A stretch of DNA of 33,986 nucleotides from Triparma columacea (lineage: Eukaryota > Sar > Bolidophyceae > Parmales > Triparmaceae), in the NCBI GenBank assembly GCA_030267965.1, contig BRYA01000575.1:1-33986 (forward strand). Direction: 5' to 3'. Made by a program: the position numbers and the translations under genes. The notes beneath the pieces are model-generated. The model worked only from the letters and a program-made list of their open reading frames with translations, had not been told where the DNA came from and searched no databases. Shown in pieces: positions 20,084 to 29,318 of this stretch (its first letter is position 1; each line of letters starts with the position of its first letter).

Positions 20084-20084
20084 A
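18180..20084 (+). CDS. BspA-like leucine-rich repeat protein A (22 repeats)
   Basis: Intronless, 634 residues, no signal peptide or membrane segment. After a 22-residue leader (MPQTAVYYGTDETGSF...) come 22 consecutive 23-residue repeats and one 22-residue degenerate repeat, consensus TAITIPDGVTTIGEHAFYGC plus SSL. This is the LRR_5/BspA type (Treponema/Trichomonas BspA-like), which forms curved solenoids for protein binding. The C-terminal 105 residues are non-repeat and contain a basic, nuclear-signal-like KRKRTDEAP and end KVLWRGILEFL. Repeats 11-12 and 14-15 are nearly the same pair (KKIGN.AFGE then KISEQAFWG), showing a recent higher-order 207-bp duplication. Its binding partner is unknown. 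The paralogue at 20321-21679 has the same ends and 14 repeats. Confidence 0.92.
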   Translation: MPQTAVYYGTDETGSFRDNSELTEVTIAQGVTSIPRNAFRGCSSLTAVTILGGLTSIGNYAFSGCSSLTAITIPDGVTIIGKGAFFECSSLAAITVPDGVTIIGMHAFKGCSSLIDIAIPDGVPMIGIYVFHGCSSLQAIAIPDGVTMIGEGAFYGCSSLSAITIPDGVTFIGDFAFRGCSSIMAITIPIGVKIICQNAFRGCSSLTAITMTIGVTTIGEYAFYGCSSLTAITIPDRVTTIGNYAFRECSSLTAITLPDGVKKIGNLAFGECSSLTAIIIPDGVTTISEQAFWGCSSLNAITISDGVTTIGAHAFYGCSSLTAITIPDGVKKIGNRAFGECSSLTAITIPDRVKKISEQAFWGCSSLTAITIPDGLTMIGVYAFRGCSSLTAITLPDGVTTIGNRAFYGCSSLTAITIPDGVTMIGMHAFYGCSSLTAITIPDGVTTIGAHAFSGCSSLTAITNPVGVTTIGIAAFQDCSSLTAITIPDGVTIIAAHAFSGCSSLTAITIPVGLTKIHRCAFHGCSALTKLSLSSAVSIGPNCFLDCTALISAAADKNMSTVRDLLRYRWRRNIAGIERVSALLCLKGTWDHVDNHPSGPVSLKRKRTDEAPLRLTATREKISKVLWRGILEFL

Positions 20085-20320
20085 TCTCGTCGCGCTTGAT
20101 TAGTTGGATTTGAGGCTGTCCGAACTAAAAGTTTGTCTAAAGTCCGTCTACAGTCCGTCTACAGTCGGTCTTGGAGCGTGAGGATACCAGAGAGGAAGGT
20201 GGGGGGGTACGAGGAGGCATTCGGGTGATAAGGGGGGGGAGGGGGGGTTGGAAGGGGTGGGGGTGTATAGGAGATAAAAATTGAACAATTCACATTACAG
20301 TCACAACAACAACCAAGACT
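20085..20320. other. Spacer between the inverted arms
   Basis: This is non-coding DNA between the two convergent LRR genes. It contains an 11-bp tandem repeat at 20141-20170 (unit AGTCCGTCTAC, about 2.7 copies), the GST 3' fragment at 20173-20228, and a G-rich stretch at 20230-20268. Confidence 0.7.
20173..20228 (+). pseudogene. Fragment of GST-like gene 3' end
   Basis: The segment matches 17556-17613, the last codons of the GST-like gene, with few changes. It still reads RIPERKVGGYEEAFG followed by a stop, but a one-base deletion upstream breaks the frame and no further GST sequence precedes it. It lies in the same orientation as the intact gene, on the inner side of the left LRR arm. Confidence 0.8.
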
Positions 20321-21679
20321 TCACAGAAATTCCAGAATTACTCTCCACAAAACTTTCGGGATCTTGTCACGTGCCTCAGTCCTCTTTAGCGGGGCTTCAA
20401 CTCCGCCCTGTCGCTTCCGTTTCCGACTATCAGGTGCACTGGGTTGATTCTCCACGTGATCCCAGGTTCCCTTGAGGCACAGCAGAGCGTTGACGCGTTC
20501 CATCACAGCGATTTTGCGGTGCCACCTGTAACGGAGAAGGTCCGAGACAGTCGGCATATTTTTGTCGGCAGCGGCAGCGATTAGGGCAGTGCAGTTCGAG
20601 AAGCAGTCTTCACCGATGGAAACGGCAGGAGATAGAATGAGTTTCGTGAGGGCAGAGCAATCTTCGAAGGCGCTTTCGCCAATCGACGTCACTGAGTCCG
20701 GGATTGTGATGGCCGTGAGGGAGGAGCATCTGCAGAAGGCGCCAATGCTGATCATTGTCACTCCATCCGGGATGGTGATGGCCGTGAGGGAAAAGCATCC
20801 ATTGAAGGCGTCCTCGCCAATTGTCGTCACTCCATCAGGGATTGTGATGGCAGTGAGGGAGGAGCACTCAAAAAAGGCGCAAGATTCAATTATCGTCACT
20901 CCGTCTGGGATTGTGATGGCCGTGAGGGAGGAGCATAAACAGAAGGCTTGTTCGCCAATCTTTGTCACTCCGTCTGGGATGGTGATGGCCGTGAGGGAGG
21001 AGCATTCAGAGAAGGCGCCCTCGCTAATCGTTGTCACTCCGTCCGGGATGATGATGGCAGTGAGGGAGGAGCACTCCCCGAACGCGCGATTGCCAATTGT
21101 CGTCACTCCGTCTGGGATTGTGATGGCCGTGAGGGAGGAGCATTCGTAGAAGGCGCCATCGCCAATCGACGCCAATCCGTCAGGGATGGTGATGGACGTG
21201 AGGGAGAGGCATTCTGCGAAGGTGGAATGGCCAATCTTCGTCACTCCGTCTGGGATTGTGATGGCCGTGAGGGAGGAGCATCCGTTGAAGGCATATTCGC
21301 CAATCGACGTCACTCCAATTGGGATGGTGATAGCCGTGAGGGAGGAGCATACAGAGAAGGCGCCATATCCAATCATCGTCACTCCGTCCGGGATGGCGAT
21401 GTCTATGAGGGAGGAGCATCCTTGGAAGGCATGCATGCCAATTATCGTCACTCCGTCCGGGATGGTGATGGCCGTGAGGGAGGAACAATATGTGAAAGCG
21501 CGACCGCCAATCTTTGTCACTCCGTCCGGGATGGTGATGGCCGTGAGGGAGGAGCATCCATAGAAGGCGTAATCGCCAATCGTCGTCACTCCTTCTGCAA
21601 CAGTCACTTCTGTGAGTTCACTATTGTCTCTGAAGCTCCCTGTCTCGTCAGTGCCATAGTATACTGCTGTTTGGGGCAT
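20321..21679 (-). CDS. BspA-like leucine-rich repeat protein B (14 repeats)
   Basis: Intronless, 452 residues. The leader is the same as in protein A, then come 14 full 23-residue LRR_5 repeats and one 22-residue terminal repeat, then the same C-terminal region (basic KRKR stretch, ending KVLWRVILEFL). The length difference from protein A is eight repeats (184 residues) less two extra residues in the tail. There is no signal peptide or membrane helix. The two genes face each other tail to tail. The third and fourth repeats keep the same rare variants as repeats 4 and 5 of protein A (MHAF, IDIAIPDGV), so the arrays share ancestry from the N-terminal side. Function as a protein-interaction scaffold is inferred from the fold. 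Confidence 0.92.
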   Translation of the reverse strand: MPQTAVYYGTDETGSFRDNSELTEVTVAEGVTTIGDYAFYGCSSLTAITIPDGVTKIGGRAFTYCSSLTAITIPDGVTIIGMHAFQGCSSLIDIAIPDGVTMIGYGAFSVCSSLTAITIPIGVTSIGEYAFNGCSSLTAITIPDGVTKIGHSTFAECLSLTSITIPDGLASIGDGAFYECSSLTAITIPDGVTTIGNRAFGECSSLTAIIIPDGVTTISEGAFSECSSLTAITIPDGVTKIGEQAFCLCSSLTAITIPDGVTIIESCAFFECSSLTAITIPDGVTTIGEDAFNGCFSLTAITIPDGVTMISIGAFCRCSSLTAITIPDSVTSIGESAFEDCSALTKLILSPAVSIGEDCFSNCTALIAAAADKNMPTVSDLLRYRWHRKIAVMERVNALLCLKGTWDHVENQPSAPDSRKRKRQGGVEAPLKRTEARDKIPKVLWRVILEFL

Positions 21680-22150
21680 TTTGGGGAAGGGTAGAGTCCC
21701 GGGGTTGAGAGGATCTTTTCACCCGTCTTTTCGGTAACAGTTGAAAGCCCAAACTATTTGATACTGATTATCTCGAGTTCCTACATTATTGACACGAATC
21801 AGGAGGGTTAGTGTGGTGTGATTGACAAAGAACAAGGGAGACGGATTGTGAGACCCTCAAGGATAAGTCATTGCGGCGTCAATAGCGGTTCTCTTTCCGA
21901 TAGCAACCACAATGTGACACTAATCAGATCGGAAATATGCCCGAAAGTAGTATTATCTCATCTATGAGACGTTAATAAGACGGTGGAAAACCCCACGAAT
22001 ACTCGACCTCGATTAAAGGGGAAATAACTTGGTTCCTTGGCGTGAATAGGAAACTAAAATCAACGAGAGGACAAAATAGAACTGCATTAAGCCTTAACAA
22101 GGGTCGTCATTGTCATTGTTGTCCGCCTTACCTTTTTATTTTGATAAGAT
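20321..22150 (-). repeat. Right arm of the large inverted duplication
   Basis: This is the inverted partner of 17709-20083. It includes LRR gene B and its upstream region 21680 to about 22150, whose outer end (GTCCGCCTTACCTTTTTATT) matches the left arm's outer end in reverse complement. Confidence 0.85.
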
Positions 22151-22349
22151 TATATTTATGTCTCCCTCCTCTGAGGTGGGTTTCCCAGACTTTTTGTGTT
22201 TTTTTCTTCGAGTATTATCATCTACCATGACCCGATGCCTGGCTATACTTGGGAAAATGGTAACGTACTCTCTTGCTTGGCGTGTAAAAAGGTTTTATTT
22301 GTTGCAAATACACAATCTTATTCAGTGGTTTTGTTTCAACTGTTTTCGT
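21680..22349. promoter_or_regulatory. Duplicated upstream region of LRR gene B, then 3' flank of the ankyrin-MYND gene
   Basis: The part 21680-22150 is the mirror of 17709-18179 and presumably holds the promoter of LRR gene B. Conserved blocks between the two copies include TTATCCTTGAGGGTCTCAC, GAACCGCTATTGACGCCG (the reverse strand here) and GACGGGTGAAAAGATCC just before the ATG. The rest (22151-22349) is unremarkable AT-rich flank. Confidence 0.55.
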
Positions 22350-23489
22350 TCACTTCTTCTTCCCCCTACGATTCTTGCCCTTCTTGCCCTTCTTCCCCGT
22401 CGCAACTGCTCCTTCCGCTACTCCCCCATCCGCTCCTCCCCCCGTCATCCCCTTCCCTGTCTTGGATCTTTTCTTGACCATTGCCTCACTCTCCCCCCTT
22501 TCGTTCAGCGGTCCCGTGCATAGCACCTTGTGCTCCTTCCAGTGCTTGAGCTGGCACTCCCTCGAGCAGTAAGCGACGTTGCGACAGGGACACATTAGGA
22601 GCTTGTCACGCTCCTTGGCAGTTAGAGCCTCGCAAATAAAGCAACAGAAGGGACGGCCTTGAAGGTAATGTTTCACGTTGTTGGTGATTGTAGGATCGCG
22701 ATAGGAAGGATCGCGAGAATTGAATTTGTCTCGAACTACGTCGGAATCGGGCTTTCCGAGATGAAGAAATGTTGCGAACATCTTTATTGCGACATCTCTA
22801 CTAAGCCTCTCGTGTTCTCCTTTGCACGCTATGAGGCATATACCCAACACATTATCCACGTCGTTGGTGGTTGGAATAGCACCGCGCGCGAAAAACAGCC
22901 TGAATATCTCGTGTGCTTCACAACTGACAGTAAGAGCAAGTGGTGAAATAACATGTCCATCATCAGGGTCAACCATTGGCTTGTTCACATTTGCTCCATG
23001 ATCGAGAAGTGCTACGGTGTTATCAATGTGTCCCCCAATAGCAGCAAGCATCAAAAGGTTGGTAAAGTATTCCCTCGCCCCTTCCACTCGTAGGTCCATA
23101 TTAGGGTCGAGTCCATGTTCTAAGAGCAATCTCAAGATTGTTGAATTGTCACTAATATTTATTGATATTTGTGCGGCCCTGTACATGGCTTCCTTGTTGT
23201 CGAAGCCGGCCTCTAAGGTAAGCTTGACCATCTCAACATTATTGTGAGTAGAGGCGATTATGAGGACTGAACCTATCACCAATGTCCCATCCATCATGTT
23301 TGCCCAAACGCCTAACAAAACCTCAGGACCATGTTCCTTGGCATACCCCTTGATGCGATCCCAGTCTTGCTTATGAGCCCAGTGCAAGCACAACTGCTGA
23401 CCTTCTGTCAAATCGTCACAACTAGATACAGCCACATTTGTGGTCTCTGATGATTTGTTTGACGATTGTACCTCTGATTGTGATTCCAT
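22350..23489 (-). CDS. Ankyrin-repeat protein with C-terminal MYND zinc finger
   Basis: Single exon, 379 residues. Residues about 65-220 contain degenerate ankyrin repeats (VIGSVLIIASTHNNVEMVKL; TILRLLLEHGLDPNM; NLLMLAAIGGHIDNTVALL then DHGANVN). Residues 283-324 are a MYND finger: C-x2-C, then CPC, YCSREC, HWKEH and a final C. The middle pair is spaced C-x1-C instead of the usual C-x2-C. MYND fingers bind proline-rich peptides, and ankyrin-MYND proteins are typically adaptors, some of them linked to transcription or cilia. The tail after residue 325 is basic, ending in KKGKKGKNRRGKKK. The exact partner is unknown. The ATG at 23489 is the first in frame. Confidence 0.88.
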   Translation of the reverse strand: MESQSEVQSSNKSSETTNVAVSSCDDLTEGQQLCLHWAHKQDWDRIKGYAKEHGPEVLLGVWANMMDGTLVIGSVLIIASTHNNVEMVKLTLEAGFDNKEAMYRAAQISINISDNSTILRLLLEHGLDPNMDLRVEGAREYFTNLLMLAAIGGHIDNTVALLDHGANVNKPMVDPDDGHVISPLALTVSCEAHEIFRLFFARGAIPTTNDVDNVLGICLIACKGEHERLSRDVAIKMFATFLHLGKPDSDVVRDKFNSRDPSYRDPTITNNVKHYLQGRPFCCFICEALTAKERDKLLMCPCRNVAYCSRECQLKHWKEHKVLCTGPLNERGESEAMVKKRSKTGKGMTGGGADGGVAEGAVATGKKGKKGKNRRGKKK

Positions 23490-23840
23490 TTTTGAGCGAA
23501 CCTATCCCGAATGTAAGTTTGTAGCGGCAGATTACGACGTGAAAGTGATCAAGAAAGCCTTCAAGCTACTCCACTTAGGCAGAAGTGTCGTGTAGGTGCT
23601 AATATTGGAGTCAACCTCTGGAAAGTTTCTCTGATATTGTTGAAGCCAAAGGAGGAACAAAATTAGTTGGAGAAATATGAAATCTTCTCACGCTAATCGC
23701 TAAAAAATAAACTGAAGGGCTGTAGAATTTACTTCTTTACCTGACAATTTAAACCTTTTAAGTTATAGCACGCATGTCGATGTATCTGACATTGTTTCAC
23801 CCAAAATGCCCACTCTCATTCCATCCTCTCCCTCTCCCCT
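23490..23840. other. Intergenic region
   Basis: This holds the presumed promoter of the ankyrin-MYND gene and the 3' flank of the zinc-knuckle gene. I see no ORF, repeat or RNA gene. Confidence 0.45.
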
Positions 23841-24660
23841 TCAAATAAGTTTCACGCAGTGCTTTTTCTTATGTCCGATTTCCCCACATTCCGTACATAT
23901 CAATTCCTTCTTCTCCCCCCCAATCATCCCGTTATCATAACAAGTAAGAACTCTCTCTTCCCAATTAGTCCCGCTCAACGGTCCGTATTTCCTAGTTTCA
24001 AAGTCTGCTGGTATGCTACATTTCTCCAAGACCTTCGCTAAAGCTACACGACGGGGGGGAGAGAGGAGGAGATGGGTTGTGGGGGATCGAGGGGTGTATG
24101 ATATGTTCTTGTATATTGATAGTGGGATGTAAGTTGGGGGGGAAACATCCTCCAGGGAGGATTGGGAAGCAACGGGGGAGTCGACGTCGTCGACGTCTAT
24201 AACAGAGTTGGGCTCCTTGTAAAAACCTGCATCTAACTTCCTGGCACTCCTGGAATGGGTGGGACGGACTTGGTCTTTCTTGGGGCTAGGGGTTACTGAC
24301 TTTGCGGAGGTTGTTGAGGTGGAGGTGGAGGTGTTTGTTGATGACGTGTTTGTGGATGATGTCTTCTCTTCTTTGAGTTTCTTTGATGGGGATGGTGTGA
24401 AGAAGTCTTTCTTTTCTCTCTTTCTCTTTACAGGGCTGCGTGGTTGTTTAGGTGGTACGAGTTTGACGTTCTTTTTGGTGTTGTTTGTTGTGGTTGCTGT
24501 GGTTGATAAATGGGGTGTTAATGGGGTGTTAATGGGGGTATTTATGGGATATTTAAGGGGCATTATCGGGTATGTTCCCCTTCCTTATCCTTATTTCTCC
24601 TCTTATTCCATTCTTACCTTTCTTTACAGGGCTAGATAGCTTTAAACTCTTTGGAGGCAT
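23841..24660 (-). CDS. Ser/Thr-rich protein with C-terminal CCHC zinc knuckle
   Basis: Two exons on the minus strand, 24660-24618 and 24496-23841, with a 121-nt intron (GTAAGA donor, CCACAG acceptor), give 232 residues. Exon 1 encodes MPPKSLKLSSPVKK. The alternative of one exon from an ATG at 24563 is possible but would turn the C/A-rich intron into coding sequence. The body is disordered: basic runs (PVKRKREKKDFF), Ser/Thr-rich stretches and an acidic IDVDDVDSP. The last 20 residues hold a single zinc knuckle, CTECGEIGHKKKHC (C-x2-C-x4-H-x4-C), which usually binds RNA or single-stranded DNA. A nuclear location is inferred from the basic clusters. I do not recognise the family. Confidence 0.68.
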
Positions 24661-25167
24661 CTTGAATGTCTTTAAATAGCTTTGGTGTGTGTTTGAAGAG
24701 GCAAATTATGAGAAAATGGAGAAGAATCTGCTCCGAGAAGTTGTCACCTGAAAGGCACATAAAACACTAATAAACACACACACACACATTTTAAACACAT
24801 TCACGCACTTATATACTCATATGACAAAGTAAAATACCATCTGTTACACAGTTAAACTTACCTACACAGATTAGGCTCCAATAGAAGGATTAGGCTCCCC
24901 AATAGAGGATAGTCAGAAGTCAGAAATGAGGGAATGAGAGAGAAGAAAGAAAGACTCCACTTATGGACTCACAGTTAGGCCAAGAAGGCGTTCAAATCGA
25001 CTCCAATTATTTACAATTTCAGCTCACAAGAATAGAGCGTACCGCCCGTACAATTTCACCGCTATAAATCCTCGTTGTGGCGACCAATACTGTCAAAACT
25101 AAGATCCTATTCTCAAGAATTTTCCTTCTCTTTTTCACTGGGTCTTGTAAACCTTGTTGCCTTAATA
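24661..25167. promoter_or_regulatory. Divergent intergenic region with simple repeats
   Basis: This lies between the divergent starts of the zinc-knuckle gene (24660) and the plus-strand gene at 25168. It contains a CA microsatellite near 24774-24786 and a direct repeat AGGATTAGGCTCC at about 24876 and 24888. Both promoters must lie here; none can be pinpointed. Confidence 0.45.
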
Positions 25168-26352
25168 ATGTCTGAAAACGGTCGAAAGCGTTGGGTCCAA
25201 GCAAAGCAGTGTTTCTTGCTCGGTTCTCCCTCCCCATCATCACCTTCACCTTCGTCTCCCCCCCCCTCAATCCTCCCCTCCACCACGTCCCTTTTGTCAA
25301 CCGCTTCACCATCTGTTAATAAATCACCACGTCTCAAACCAAACGGTTGGTCAACAACCAACACCCCATCCAACGGTGTAGTAAATAACCTATCACCGAT
25401 AAACGTGTCCTTAGCAAACACACCAGTAACACCACCATACACTAACAACAAAAAGGCAAGCCCAAGAGCTGGAAAAAATCAGAAACAAATACCCAAACTT
25501 AAAAACGGGAACGATACACCAACGAAGGAGGGGCGGGGTGAGAATACTTTTGGGTATTTAGATTACGGTAATAGGGAACTCTGTAATAAGAGTTTGGGTA
25601 TATCAGTTAGCGTAGATGGTTCACTAATCGTAAAACGATCTACTGTCAACGCTTGGTCGGCAAATGGGATGGAAGGTGTGGATGATGTTGGTAGTGATAA
25701 TGACGTAATAATGATCTCCCGTATAACCGCAGTACGAATGTCAGAGGAGGAGCAACGGGTTCGGGATCGTCGTGATAAGGATGATGATTTGTACTACCAG
25801 TTCTGGAAGAAGGAGACTTCAAAAGTCATCGAAAGGGAGGGCAAAAAAGTCGCGGAAGGGTGGGTGGAGAGAGGGGAGGGGATGGTTAAAAGTGGATCAG
25901 ATACTTTCCTTAGCATGAACTTTGAAAAGGGGGAGGGGGGGGAGGAGGAGCTTGATATGGTTAGAGCTAACGAAGAGGTTAGAAGGATGAGGAGTAGGTT
26001 GCTCCATGGTTTAGACAGGGATTCCTATGTTGGTGGTGTCGTTAGCTCAAGCGACGGTGAGGTTTCCGTCTCAGGTATGGATGTTGATTGTAGGTTGGGG
26101 GGGGATGGGGGAATATCGGACACGGAGGAGGAGGGGGATACGGTTATGGAAGCGAGCTGGAGGAGAAGGAAAGACCTGGGAGAACTTATGGAGGGACTTA
26201 GTAATGTACCTACGCCGAAAAGTAGGGGGGGGGTTAACAAGTTTCTAATGGAAGCATTGAGTAGGGGAAGGGAAAGTGGAGGAAGGGAGGAAGGGTTTAT
26301 GTGGGAGAGAAGCAGCATGGAAAGCAAGGATGGGAAGGAGATGCAGAAGTAG
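25168..26352 (+). CDS. Unrecognised charged, mostly disordered protein
   Basis: Single exon, 394 residues, starting MSENGRKRWVQAKQC; the frame is open upstream but no earlier ATG is in frame. Residues 15-140 are Ser/Pro/Asn-rich low complexity (SPSPSSPSPSSPPPS). A charged helical stretch follows at about 180-290 (RMSEEEQRVRDRRDKDDDLY, QFWKKE), then an acidic segment (SDTEEEGDTVMEASWRRRKD). There is no membrane segment, signal peptide or known catalytic motif. Composition suggests a nuclear or regulatory protein, but that is weak inference. It ends 93 bp before the stop of the convergent membrane gene. Confidence 0.62.
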   Translation: MSENGRKRWVQAKQCFLLGSPSPSSPSPSSPPPSILPSTTSLLSTASPSVNKSPRLKPNGWSTTNTPSNGVVNNLSPINVSLANTPVTPPYTNNKKASPRAGKNQKQIPKLKNGNDTPTKEGRGENTFGYLDYGNRELCNKSLGISVSVDGSLIVKRSTVNAWSANGMEGVDDVGSDNDVIMISRITAVRMSEEEQRVRDRRDKDDDLYYQFWKKETSKVIEREGKKVAEGWVERGEGMVKSGSDTFLSMNFEKGEGGEEELDMVRANEEVRRMRSRLLHGLDRDSYVGGVVSSSDGEVSVSGMDVDCRLGGDGGISDTEEEGDTVMEASWRRRKDLGELMEGLSNVPTPKSRGGVNKFLMEALSRGRESGGREEGFMWERSSMESKDGKEMQK

Positions 26353-26445
26353 GGGGTTTTTTTCAGTTACATTTACGAACGTTTTCGTTTTGGCTACGAT
26401 ATATATTTATGTTAAGTGTTCATACGCGTCGACAGTCTCGTCTTA

Positions 26446-28600
26446 TCATTCTCCCGCAATTCTATCCTCCAACCTTGCAATCTTCTCGTCTCTCTCTTGT
26501 ATCATTTCGTTTCTCTCTTGTATCTCCTTCTCCTTTGACCCAAGCAAGGCCTTCAACCGGAGGATCTCCTCCTCGTCGGTGGCTTTCATCCCGTTTTCCA
26601 TCTCCTCCTTGTCCTCCTCCTTGTCCTCCTCCTTGCCCCCCATCTTGTCCTCCTCCTTGTCCTCTCCCATGTCCTCCTCCTTGTCCTCTTCTTTGATCGA
26701 GCTGCGTACGGTCGCCCCTTTTACTGTGACGACCAGGGCGAGAGAGTCAACCTCCTCCTTCAGCTTGTTGAGGTGAACCTCGACTAGGGGAAAGCCCTCG
26801 ATATCGTCGTAGTAGGCGTAGCGTTCCAGGCTCTTGGTAAAGAAGCTGTCAAGGGAGTGACCTGTGAACTCATCGCAGCCTTTTGGTAACTTCTTGTCGA
26901 CGCCGCCAAGGATGTCACCGTCGCTCTTTAGCCCAAGAAGCCACTCCTTCACCTTGTCTTGGTCTAAGTAGCTTGGGTGGGCAAACAGCCATACCCACAC
27001 TCTCTGCTGTTCTTTCGTTTCTGCATCATTGATAAGTTGGGTAGCATCAAAGTACCACTGAATAAATTCTGGCCCTGTCATTCTGCTGGCATAGAAGGGC
27101 CATCGGTGAGACTGCTGAATGTATTTTAGGAAGAGCGTTACCCCAGCGATGGTTACGACAAGTGCTATGAGAAACATCGTTCTCGCGGTTCTTCCCTCCA
27201 TGAAGACTTCCCTAGTCCCACCGTCGATTTCTGCAAACTGACCCGTCGCATACATAACGATTGCGGCGTTGGAGACAAGCTTATAAACTATCATAGACGA
27301 GTACCATTTACCACCGAGAAAGCAATCATCAGTGCGAAGTTGCACAAAAGGACAGAAAGACATGATGAGGTAGTTTACAACGTGGGTAACAGAGGAGAGT
27401 ATCTTACTGCCGGGAGCCTCAATGACAAAAAGCAGCTGTCCTCTACTTGCTTGTACTCCTAGAAACAACGCAAACTCACAACCCATGACGAGAGGTACGT
27501 AATACCAATTGACAGCAGTAAGCACAGCAGAGAGGGCAATCATACTACAAGAGATGAATCCCCCGTAAGAGAGGAACATTCCGAATTGAATTGTGGCAAC
27601 GTAGGGTCCATGTGAAGGGATGAACCCATTGATGGGGTGAGTGTAGGGTCCACGTTTCTGACGATTCTGTGTGAAGCAAAACACGAGTATGCGGTGTAAG
27701 GAATGCGTAAAATCGGGAATTCGACTTCTCTCCTCTCACACTCACCATTTCTGCCCTCTCGAACATCATGCTGTTGTCCGTCATGATGAACGCCGCGCTC
27801 GCCACACTGCTCAAAATAGAGATTGTTGACGTCCATGAGATATCCTTCGTGTGGTAGATGGCAAACAGCTGCAGGACAGTCTCTGGCATCACTTCGAATA
27901 TAAGCTCGCCCATTCTTACCATGAGGAACATAAAAAACGGCTCTATCACATCATCCTCACTGTTTTCCACTCCCCTCCACACGTTCAAGCCGTGCACAAG
28001 TGGGTTGAGCTGTATAAGTGCAATAAATACCCCTTTCCCTACGGCATTCGTGCCCTTCTTCTTATTTGTGATCAATGCAGCAAGCACATTCCAGAGCGTG
28101 GACACGGCAAGGATCGCAATGGAAATGTGAAAGTACTTCCTCATCCCCTCTCCTCCCTCTCCGTACTGCTTCAGCACGAGGAAGTCAGTAATCAGGTCCA
28201 CGTACGTCAAAGAAAGTGACAGCAGCATCCTCGCCGCGAGCCCGACCCTCGCCAACTGCAGTGACGGCTTAATCTTGGGAGCGAGGTCAATGAGGAGTTC
28301 CCTTGCCAGTACCTCCCCCTCTGGAAGCACCTCGTCGCAGAACTCTCTGACGGCAACCTCGAGACTACCGCTACAACCTTTCACGACGTCGATGTAAGAT
28401 TCCGTGGCCTGCCCAACGTTAGCCTTCACATCAGAAGCTGCAGATGCTGCAAGTTGGACACTTGACAACTGCTTGGAGATGTGTTTGTAGTCTTCGCGGT
28501 TTAAGGGCATCGGGAGGCCATTGTCGATTGACTTCCGGCGGAAGGATCTGTGATTATCGGAAGCCGCACTTGCGTCGTCTGAGACCTTGCCCGGATTCAT
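26446..28600 (-). CDS. Multi-pass membrane protein with acidic coiled-coil tail
   Basis: Two exons on the minus strand, 28600-27746 and 27666-26446, with a 79-nt intron (GTGAGT donor, CACACAG acceptor), give 691 residues. The start MNPGKVSDD was taken as the first ATG of a plausible N-terminus. Several hydrophobic segments follow residue 130, the first containing YVDLITDFLV; this D(L/I)(L/I)TD element also occurs at the first membrane helix of the START-like gene at 1-4292, suggesting related membrane domains. Further helices include FHISIAILAVSTLWNVLAAL, MIALSAVLTAVNWYYVPLVM and MFLIALVVTIAGVTLFL. The tail has KEED/KEEDM repeats and then a coiled coil (EILRLKALLGSKEKEIQERN), so it probably oligomerises on the cytoplasmic side. 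I do not know its function. Confidence 0.78.
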
Positions 28601-28733
28601 GGAAGGTTTAAGTGTTAAATAAAATCCTCTTTTTTGAGAACCACAGCAAAAATAGAGTCCAACACAGTCCTGCAGCCACAGGCCACAGAGCCACAGCCGC
28701 AGCTGAAGTCGATTTGCGCAAGTATCTTTCAGC
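28601..28733. promoter_or_regulatory. Short bidirectional promoter
   Basis: Only 133 bp separate the ATGs of the membrane gene (-, 28600) and the cupin gene (+, 28734). A short tandem of CCACAG/GCCACAG units occupies 28674-28700. Shared regulation is inferred from the layout. Confidence 0.5.
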
Positions 28734-29318
28734 ATGTCTCTTCAAACTCTGTCCTCCGCCGATATCCAAGCCGAGAAGCTTGATTCCTGGGGGTTCCGTG
28801 CGGGAGCCAAGGTTGAAGGAACGTGAGTGAATCTCCCCCCCATGCCCAATAACCTAACCTTTTTTTAGGACGACGTTGTGGGAGGGGGATTTTAGGCATC
28901 TTAATGGATAAACTTGAAACGTATATGAATTGATTCTGAGGTTTCACTGCCGATAGTGAGCTGTGGTGCGAAATATGCGACTAGATTGACCTCCCCTCTC
29001 ATAATTCTCTCGCACCCCCTGACCTTCTATGAACCTCCCCCCCCCCCCCTTCCCAGGTGCGCGATCTCCGGGAAGTCGATCTCCAAGGCTGACGGCGTGT
29101 CCACCGGAATTTGGGAGTGCGAGCCCGGCGAGTTCGACGTCCCCAACAGGCCGAACGTTGAATCCGTGATGATTTTGAAGGGCTATGTGAAGCTCACTGA
29201 CATGGACTCCGGCAGTGTCAAGGAGCTGAGGGCGGGGGACGCGGCAACGCTAGAAAAGGGAAGCAGCGTCAAGTGGGAGGTTATCGAGACTTGTAGGAAA
29301 TTCTATGTCATTGCTTAA
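28734..29318 (+). CDS. Small cupin-domain protein (DUF861/Cupin_3 type)
   Basis: Exons 28734-28822 and 29057-29318, with a 234-nt intron (GTGAGT donor, CCCAG acceptor after a run of C), give 116 residues. The second exon is a cupin barrel of the DUF861 kind: STGIWECEPGEFDVPN, then ESVMILKGYVKLTD, RAGDAATLEKGSSVKWEV and RKFYVI. This family includes (S)-ureidoglycine aminohydrolase and EutQ-like proteins, but most small members have no known reaction. The usual metal-binding His residues of classical cupins are not seen in the first motif, so it may not bind metal. It is probably cytosolic. Confidence 0.85.

Noticed and set aside
18180..21679. Regular repeats considered as a CRISPR-like or satellite array
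   Set aside because: Units are contiguous 69-bp coding repeats that translate to a known LRR pattern, with no spacers.
25075..25167. Extension of the plus-strand gene upstream of its ATG
   Set aside because: The frame is open, but it has no ATG before 25168, so the extension would need a non-standard start.
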